Source of the DNA: Proteinivorax hydrogeniformans
GTDB taxonomy: Bacteria; Bacillota; Proteinivoracia; Proteinivoracales; Proteinivoracaceae
Assembly: GCF_040515995.1 (NCBI RefSeq)
Contig: NZ_CP159485.1
Span: 806,001 to 870,000, forward strand
Length of the DNA stretch: 64,000 nucleotides
Reading direction: 5' to 3'
The notes under the pieces are model-generated. The model made no database searches. It was not told where the DNA came from and worked only from the letters and a program-made list of their open reading frames with translations. Positions 58,932 through 64,000 of the stretch are shown here, in pieces. The position numbers and the translations under genes were made by a program. Each line of letters starts with the position of its first letter. Positions within the stretch are counted from its first letter, which is position 1.

Positions 58932-61013
58932 ATGAAAGTGACATATCATCTAAATGGTTTAGATTGTGCTAACTGTGCTAATAAGATAGAAAAGCGTGTA
59001 AAAACACTGTCTTATGTAGAAAAAGCTAACTTAAATTTTGTAAGCAAAAAGTTAATGGTTGAAGTTAATGAGGGGAAAGATCCTTTTGAAGATATAAAAA
59101 ATATTGTAAAGGACTTAGAGCCACATGTAGAAATCACCAGGAAAGAAAATACAAACAACAATCTCCGTGGGATTTTTGGAGGGATAGAGAAACAAAAGCT
59201 TTTTGAGCTTTTGATTGCTATTTTTTTATTTGGAACCGCTGTTTTTATGAGTGATGGGACTATTCGTATAGGTTTATTTTTAGCAAGTTACGCTGTAATA
59301 GGCTATGATGTGCTATTTAAAGCGGTTAATAATATTTTAAAAGGTAGAATATTCGATGAAAATTTTCTAATGACTATAGCCACTATTGGAGCCCTAATTA
59401 TAGCAGAATACCCAGAAGCTGTTGCTGTTATGCTCTTTTATAAAATCGGTATATTTGTACAGAATTTAGCTGTAAATCATTCAAAGAGGTCAATATCGGA
59501 ACTCATGGATATTAAATCAGATTACGCCCATTTAAAATTAAATGGAAAAACTAAAAAGGTAAACCCAGAAGATGTAAATATAGGAGATATTATATTGGTA
59601 AAACCGGGAGAAAAAGTGCCTTTAGATGGAGTGGTGATTAGCGGAAACTCTTTGATAGACTCATCGGCACTAACTGGGGAGTCTGTTCCTATAGCTATCA
59701 AAAAAGGAAGTCAGGTTTTAAGCGGTAGTATAAATCAAAAGGGCCTGTTAGAAATTAAGGTTCAAAAAGAATTTTCGCAATCAACAGTGAAGAAGATATT
59801 GGAGCTTGTAGAAAATGCAAGTTCTAAAAAATCCAACACCGAAAACTTTATAACTAAATTTGCAAAATATTATACTCCTGCTGTAGTGGGTATAGCCACA
59901 CTGTTGACGTTGATACCGGTGTTGTTCTTTTCAGGAGAATTTACCACTTGGGTATATAGAAGTTTAGTGTTTCTTGTAATATCCTGTCCTTGTGCATTGG
60001 TTGTATCCATTCCCTTAGGCTTTTTTGGAGGAATTGGCGCATCTTCTAAAAAAGGAGTTCTAGTAAAGGGAAGTAATTTTTTAGAAGGCCTTAATAACAT
60101 CAATACAGTAGTATTTGATAAGACAGGCACGATAACAGAAGGCATCTTTAAGGTAAACAAGGTTATTAGTAAGAATAAATGTGAAGACGAAGTTTTATAC
60201 TATGCTGCCCATGTTGAGTTTTACTCAAATCATCCTATCGCCCAGTCAGTTGTCAAGGCGTACAATAAGGAGATTGACGAAGAATTAGTAGCTGAATTTA
60301 GCGAGATATCAGGAAAAGGAGTAAAGGCTAAAGTAAATAATAGGCCGGTCATTGTTGGGAATAGAAACTTCCTTTTACAAGAAGGTATAGAAGCTTATTG
60401 TTATCAAAGTGAAGAAGATGAAGGATCAGCCTTATACGTAGCTGTTGATAAAGAACTACTGGGGATTATACTCATTGGTGATAAAATTAAAAAAGAGTCA
60501 TATTCTGCAATTAAAGGACTAAATAGCAGAAATATTAACACAGTAATGCTCACTGGGGATAGCAACAAAGTAGCAAAGCAGGTGTCAGAAAAGCTACAAA
60601 TAGGCAGTGTTTATTCTGAGCTATTACCACACCAAAAGGTGGAAAAATTTGAGCAAATATCTAACCAATCAACTGGTAACACAGCATTTATTGGAGATGG
60701 TATAAATGATGCCCCTGTTATAGCAAGAAGTGACATAGGAATTGCTATGGGAGGATTAGGATCTGATGCTGCAATCGAGGCAGCAGATATAGTGGTCATG
60801 CAAGACAATCCTTATAAGATTATAGAGGCTTTAGAAGTCGCCAAAAGAACCAGGAGTATTGTCTGGCAAAATATTGTTTTGGCTCTAGGAGTAAAGGGAA
60901 TTGTGTTAGTTTTAGGTGCTTTTGGGTTAGCATCTATGTGGGAAGCGGTGTTTGCTGACGTAGGTGTTTCGCTTATAGCAGTGCTTAATTCAGTTAGAAT
61001 CTTAAGAGCGTAA
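58932..61013 (+). CDS. P-type heavy-metal ATPase (CadA/ZntA type)
   Basis: A 693-residue P1B-type ATPase. An N-terminal heavy-metal-associated domain carries GLDCANCANKIEKRV (CxxC), followed by about eight membrane segments. The transport motif is C352-P353-C354 in ISCPCALVVSIPLGFFGGIG; the phosphorylated aspartate is D396 in DKTGTITEG; TGES, HPIAQ and GDGINDAP are present. The final segment AVFADVGVSLIAVLN includes the conserved aspartate of Zn/Cd/Pb pumps, so it exports Zn2+, Cd2+ or Pb2+. It is co-transcribed with the repressor gene. Full family length. Confidence 0.95.
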   Translation: MKVTYHLNGLDCANCANKIEKRVKTLSYVEKANLNFVSKKLMVEVNEGKDPFEDIKNIVKDLEPHVEITRKENTNNNLRGIFGGIEKQKLFELLIAIFLFGTAVFMSDGTIRIGLFLASYAVIGYDVLFKAVNNILKGRIFDENFLMTIATIGALIIAEYPEAVAVMLFYKIGIFVQNLAVNHSKRSISELMDIKSDYAHLKLNGKTKKVNPEDVNIGDIILVKPGEKVPLDGVVISGNSLIDSSALTGESVPIAIKKGSQVLSGSINQKGLLEIKVQKEFSQSTVKKILELVENASSKKSNTENFITKFAKYYTPAVVGIATLLTLIPVLFFSGEFTTWVYRSLVFLVISCPCALVVSIPLGFFGGIGASSKKGVLVKGSNFLEGLNNINTVVFDKTGTITEGIFKVNKVISKNKCEDEVLYYAAHVEFYSNHPIAQSVVKAYNKEIDEELVAEFSEISGKGVKAKVNNRPVIVGNRNFLLQEGIEAYCYQSEEDEGSALYVAVDKELLGIILIGDKIKKESYSAIKGLNSRNINTVMLTGDSNKVAKQVSEKLQIGSVYSELLPHQKVEKFEQISNQSTGNTAFIGDGINDAPVIARSDIGIAMGGLGSDAAIEAADIVVMQDNPYKIIEALEVAKRTRSIVWQNIVLALGVKGIVLVLGAFGLASMWEAVFADVGVSLIAVLNSVRILRA

Positions 61014-61044
61014 GGGGCTAGGGCATTTCTAGCTAAAACAAATA

Positions 61045-61091
61045 AAAAGACGGTTCCGATCATCGATTTTTGTGAATGGAACCGTCTTTTG
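61045..61091 (+). terminator. Terminator after the metal-export operon
   Basis: AAAAGACGGTTCC pairs perfectly with GGAACCGTCTTTT around a 20-nt loop. Confidence 0.8.
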
Positions 61092-61360
61092 CTAAATACT
61101 AGATTCCATTGTTGGACTCTTAATGACATTCAAGCGTGTAACCAATATCGTTATTAACCGTGGTTAATTAAGGTCTTAGGTTCGTGCTTTTCATTCATTA
61201 ATTACCACTACTCGTTATTTTCAGCGTGGGCAAATAAAAGGTTTTGTCCCAGCCTTTTTAGGTGGTTAGAAATGGGAGAAACATAGGAGGGCAATAGATA
61301 ACACTTGCCAAGATTTTTACTATAACTTACAATAAGTAAAGAGCGTATAGGGGGGATAAC
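61092..61360. other. Intergenic region with a short palindrome, no gene seen
   Basis: Nearly 270 bp with no ORF supported by a ribosome binding site until GGGGGG before 61361. ATTAACCGTGGTTAAT (61153-61168) is a perfect 7-bp inverted repeat with a 2-bp centre and could be a regulator site. Nothing else is recognised. Confidence 0.4.
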
Positions 61361-62155
61361 ATGTTTGATTACCATGTTCATACAAGTTTTTCAGAAGATA
61401 GCCAAGCGGATATGGAAGAGACTATTAAAAAGGCTATTCAGCAAGGAATAAAGGAAGTTTGTTTTACAGATCATGTAGATTATGATTTTTGCGTAGATGG
61501 GGCTAATTTTGAGTTTGATATTAAGGAGTATAAACAAACCATTACAGGATATGCTCAAAAATATAAAAATAAGCTCTCCATACTAAAGGGGGTAGAGCTA
61601 GGTGTCCAACCACATATTTCGGAGAAATGCTCTAAGCTTACCCAACAAGGAGAATTTGATTTTGTTATAGCTTCGACTCACACTGCGCAGCGTAAAGATA
61701 TTCATACAAAAAAGTTTTTTGAGGGTAAAAGTGCGAAAGAAGCCAATGAAATTTATTATTTAGAGTTATACGAAAGCATAAAAAAGTTTAATGAGTTTAG
61801 CGTAATAGGTCATATAGATTTACTTAAAAGATATAATGTAGAGATAGCTTCTGGAAAAGTGCAAAATCATCTAGATATTTTAGAAGAAATTTTCAAGTAC
61901 TTAATTCATAATGGAAAAGGTATAGAAATAAATACTTCCGGTTATCGATATGATTTAGGTGAGCCATTACCATCTGTAAAGATATTAAAAATGTATAAGC
62001 AAATGGGTGGAGAAATAGTTACTTTAGGCTCAGACTCACATACAAAAGACACCTTATGTCACAACTTCAGTCTTGCTAAAAAGTGCATGGAAGATGCAGG
62101 CTTAAAGTATATTGCTAGGTTTAAAAAAATGAAGCCTTACTTTGTGAAAATTTAA
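61361..62155 (+). CDS. PHP-domain histidinol-phosphatase (HisJ-type)
   Basis: A 264-residue metal-dependent phosphatase of the PHP fold. FDYHVHTSFSEDS (first metal histidines), CFTDHVDYDF, KGVELGVQPH, IASTHTAQR, VIGHIDLLKRY and LGSDSHTKD are the ordered metal-ligand motifs. HisJ dephosphorylates L-histidinol phosphate in histidine synthesis; PHP relatives act on other phosphoesters, and no histidine genes are next to it, so the substrate is a family guess. The DUF368 gene follows 12 nt downstream. Confidence 0.88.
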   Translation: MFDYHVHTSFSEDSQADMEETIKKAIQQGIKEVCFTDHVDYDFCVDGANFEFDIKEYKQTITGYAQKYKNKLSILKGVELGVQPHISEKCSKLTQQGEFDFVIASTHTAQRKDIHTKKFFEGKSAKEANEIYYLELYESIKKFNEFSVIGHIDLLKRYNVEIASGKVQNHLDILEEIFKYLIHNGKGIEINTSGYRYDLGEPLPSVKILKMYKQMGGEIVTLGSDSHTKDTLCHNFSLAKKCMEDAGLKYIARFKKMKPYFVKI

Positions 62156-62167
62156 CGGGGGAACTAT

Positions 62168-62920
62168 ATGGAAAAAATAAAACTTGCTTTACTAGGAATT
62201 CCTTTAGGAATTTCGCTGGTTTTGCCAGGGCTAAGCTTTGGAACGGTAGCATTACTTCTAAAAGTTTATGATAGGATATTAGCAGCCATAAAAAACTTTA
62301 ATCTTAGGTTTTTATGGCCTATTGGAGTTGGAGTAGCTGGAGGTATATTAGCTTCTAGCCACCTGATTGCGTTTATTTTGGCAAACTACCATAATTTAAC
62401 CTATGCATTCTTGATGGGTTTAATATTGGTTTCTGTTAGAGTTACTTTAAATGAAGTGGAAAAGTTCGCCAAAGTAGATAGCCTTTTTGTAATTATAGGT
62501 TTTTTTATTGCATATTACTTTGGCAAAGAAAGCTTAGAACATGGCATGTTGATTTATCTACCTATTTCTATATCCCTTGTGATTAGTGGAATCCTAAGTA
62601 GTAGCGCCATGATTCTGCCGGGAATTAGCGGAGCTACCATGTTAATTATGTTAGGAATATATGATGATGTATTAAAAGCAGTAAATACTTTTGATGTTAG
62701 ACTACTATTCTTTTTTGCTATAGGTGTAGGATTAGGACTAATTTTATTTAGCTGGTTACTTACCTATTTGTTAAAAAGCTATAGATCAAGGGTGATGTTA
62801 TTTTTATCTGGGCTGATAGTAGGTTCTGCGACAATGGTTGTACCCACATCTATAGGTGTTGGAGAGGTTATATTATTCTGCATAGGTGGAGCTTTGGCAT
62901 ACATCGGTACAAACAGATAA
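62168..62920 (+). CDS. DUF368 family membrane protein (putative undecaprenyl-phosphate translocase, PopT type)
   Basis: A 250-residue membrane protein of about nine segments with two internal repeats: LVLPGLSFGTVALLLKVYDR in the first half and MILPGISGATMLIMLGIYDD in the second, both typical of DUF368. Work on Vibrio and Staphylococcus links DUF368 (PopT) and DedA proteins to flipping undecaprenyl phosphate back across the membrane, with PopT mattering more at alkaline pH. The HisJ-type gene upstream is probably co-transcribed. Ribosome binding site ACGGGGG. Confidence 0.85.
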   Translation: MEKIKLALLGIPLGISLVLPGLSFGTVALLLKVYDRILAAIKNFNLRFLWPIGVGVAGGILASSHLIAFILANYHNLTYAFLMGLILVSVRVTLNEVEKFAKVDSLFVIIGFFIAYYFGKESLEHGMLIYLPISISLVISGILSSSAMILPGISGATMLIMLGIYDDVLKAVNTFDVRLLFFFAIGVGLGLILFSWLLTYLLKSYRSRVMLFLSGLIVGSATMVVPTSIGVGEVILFCIGGALAYIGTNR

Positions 62921-63204
62921 AACAATTCGTGTAATATTTTTGTAAAAATTATCATATAATATTAACGAGCTACTCAAGTGTGAAAAACGCTAGTATATAG
63001 GCGTTTATGCGAGAATGCAGAAGATGGTTAGTGTAACATTTGTAATTTTGTTAAAAAAATATTAATAATTTTGTTACAAAAAAGAAGGAATTTTACAACA
63101 AGCGTAGAAAAGTATATATAGCAGAACAGTACAAGTAAAAAATATTTATTATTGTTATTAACTTTGGCTCGGTGCTAGGCCTTGCCAAATATGACTCCCT
63201 ATAG
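62921..63204. other. AT-rich intergenic region with small hairpins
   Basis: No gene is seen. AAAACGC and GCGTTT form a short hairpin near 62984-63006, and GTAACATTTGTAAT with ATTTTGTTACAAA gives a loose inverted repeat near 63030-63080. A minus-strand frame (63093-63275) overlaps the hairpin and repeats and has no ribosome binding site. Confidence 0.4.
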
Positions 63205-63247
63205 TTTTTGCCCTTCTTGGATAATCTGGCCCCAAGGAGGGCAAAAA
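63205..63247. terminator. Very stable hairpin near the right end
   Basis: TTTTTGCCCTTCTTGG (63205-63220) pairs along all 16 positions (one G:U) with CCAAGGAGGGCAAAAA (63232-63247). T and A runs at its ends could terminate transcription in both directions, but no gene ends here, so it may belong to the adjoining repeat element. Confidence 0.65.
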
Positions 63248-63253
63248 TAATTT

Positions 63254-63595
63254 CAGAGGGCTTTAAAGCGCTCATCTTCTTCGTTGCTAAAATAATTCCA
63301 ACTCCTCATGTATCAGCCCATACACTCCGGGGTTGGAATTACTTTGCGCCTCGAATCTGAGCACTTTAAAGCCCTCTGAACCATCTTGGGTCAATTGAGC
63401 GCCCATCTTCTTCGTTGCTAAAGAAATTCCCACTCCTCATGTATCAGCCCATACATTCCGGGGTTGGAATTACTTTGCGCCTCGAATCTGAGCACTTTAA
63501 AGCCCTCTGAACCATCTTGGGTCAATTGTGCGCCCATCTTCTTCGTTGCTAAAGAAATTCCAACTCCTCATGTATCACAACATACACCCTTACAC
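63254..63595. repeat. 131-bp tandem repeat, about 2.4 copies, with nested inverted repeats
   Basis: CATCTTCTTCGTTGCTAA starts at 63273, 63404 and 63535, exactly 131 bp apart. Copies 1 and 2 are nearly identical over the full unit; copy 3 stops after about 60 bp. Within the unit AATTCCAACTCC pairs with GGGGTTGGAATT, and TCAGAGGGCTTTAAAG (before copy 1) pairs with CTTTAAAGCCCTCTGA, giving a two-level hairpin. It is locally richer in GC than the surroundings. No ORF of note. Confidence 0.85.
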
Positions 63596-63702
63596 TCCCC
63601 TTGACAAGTCAACTTTCTTTTAGTTGAAACAGGACTTTTATTGTTTATACAGAAATAAATACTAGAGTACATATTATAAACTAACATTAAAGGGGGGATT
63701 AG

Positions 63703-64000
63703 TTGGGGGACATTTTAATCTTGTTTGGTTTTATTTTGTTTGGAGCTGTAGTTATCGGGGTTTTGATTTATTTTTATGTTAGAAGCCTTTTTAATTTGGA
63801 AGAAAGCGATGAAGAAAATTCCTGGTTTACAGTAAAAGTGGATGTTGTGGATGGGAAACAGAAGAATTATAGAAAGATACAATTTCTAATTATAGCATTA
63901 TCGCTGCTACTTATAGTAAGGGTAGGAGGGATGTTGCAAATACAGGATTATCCCTTTTTACAATTAAATAGCATTGTAGCTGTAATACTTTATTCTTTAC
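63703..64000 (+). CDS. Unknown membrane protein, 3' truncated by window
   Basis: A frame opening at TTG 63703 behind AGGGGGG runs open to the window end (99 codons visible). The first 24 residues are a membrane segment (LILFGFILFGAVVIGVLIYF), followed by an acidic linker (LEESDEENSWFTVKVDVVDG), then a second hydrophobic segment (IQFLIIALSLLLIV) and the start of a third. No domain recognised; the full protein continues beyond the window. Confidence 0.65.
   Translation, partial: MGDILILFGFILFGAVVIGVLIYFYVRSLFNLEESDEENSWFTVKVDVVDGKQKNYRKIQFLIIALSLLLIVRVGGMLQIQDYPFLQLNSIVAVILYSL

Noticed and set aside
63093..63275. Minus-strand 60-codon frame at the right end
   Set aside because: It runs through the 16-bp hairpin and into the tandem repeat, starts inside the repeat unit and has no ribosome binding site.
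63254..63595. CRISPR array
   Set aside because: Repeat units are contiguous 131-bp copies without unique spacers, so this is a tandem repeat, not a CRISPR array; no cas gene is near.
1..64000. tRNA or rRNA genes
   Set aside because: I looked for the GGTTCGAATCC T-arm and for rRNA-like stretches; only isolated partial matches inside coding genes were seen.

Overview
The window is AT-rich chromosomal DNA with tightly packed genes, strong purine-rich ribosome binding sites (GGAGG type), frequent TTG/GTG starts and perfect-stem intrinsic terminators. This is typical of a low-GC Gram-positive anaerobe (Firmicutes, Clostridia side). A flavodiiron oxygen-scavenging protein, a 2-hydroxyacyl-CoA dehydratase/activator pair and a DcuC-type carrier point to anaerobic life. 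A SleB-type cortex hydrolase points to spore formation. Several apparently Na+-coupled carriers (NhaC, SSS, NSS, SLC13), two complete glycine-betaine ABC systems in tandem and a DUF368/PopT protein suggest a salty and/or alkaline habitat. That habitat reading is an inference. I see no rRNA, tRNA, CRISPR array, prophage or intact transposase.

Layout. 0-5 kb: end of a DcuC-like carrier, an M20 peptidase, an SLC13 carrier behind a structured leader, and the YchF GTPase. 4.7-9.3 kb (minus strand): ABC-2 exporter, flavodiiron protein, DUF421 protein. 9.4-13.3 kb is an accessory-looking stretch: GNAT, a small ORF, a DUF1874 (AcrIII-1-like) protein, an internally deleted NhaC remnant, a DUF2975/XRE pair and an intact NhaC. 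13.4-15.4 kb: YtrA-type repressor with its ABC exporter. 15.5-22.2 kb: EEP phosphodiesterase/nuclease, lipoproteins, BioY next to a MORN-repeat/lethal-factor-like metalloprotease, nitroreductase, YjbQ, GNAT. 22.2-27 kb: LysR regulator divergent from a dehydratase-activator/HgdB-like pair, then YgiQ. 27.2-34 kb: SleB, an ABC permease remnant, ABC-F ATPase, SSS carrier with a small membrane partner, NSS carrier. 34.3-39.3 kb: STGD-repeat lipoprotein with an apparent AUA start, a broken potassium channel, a lipoprotein with three FMN-binding-type repeats, and a NarL-type two-component system. 39.3-51.2 kb: fumarase/aspartase-type lyase, an ABC ATPase with two duplicated giant permeases, TldD/TldE, VOC protein, 2-hydroxyacid dehydrogenase. 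51.3-57 kb: two tandem Opu operons. 57-64 kb: two unknown membrane proteins, an ArsR/metal P-type ATPase operon with a clear promoter-operator, a PHP phosphatase with DUF368, a repeat-rich intergenic region and the start of an unknown membrane protein.

The most unusual points are the three-repeat flavolipoprotein candidate, the stand-alone AcrIII-1-like protein, the MORN-metalloprotease coupled to bioY, the AUA-initiated lipoprotein, a dispersed hairpin-plus-tail repeat family with four copies here, and a 131-bp tandem repeat with nested inverted repeats near the right end. No database search was possible; all family names come from motif recognition.
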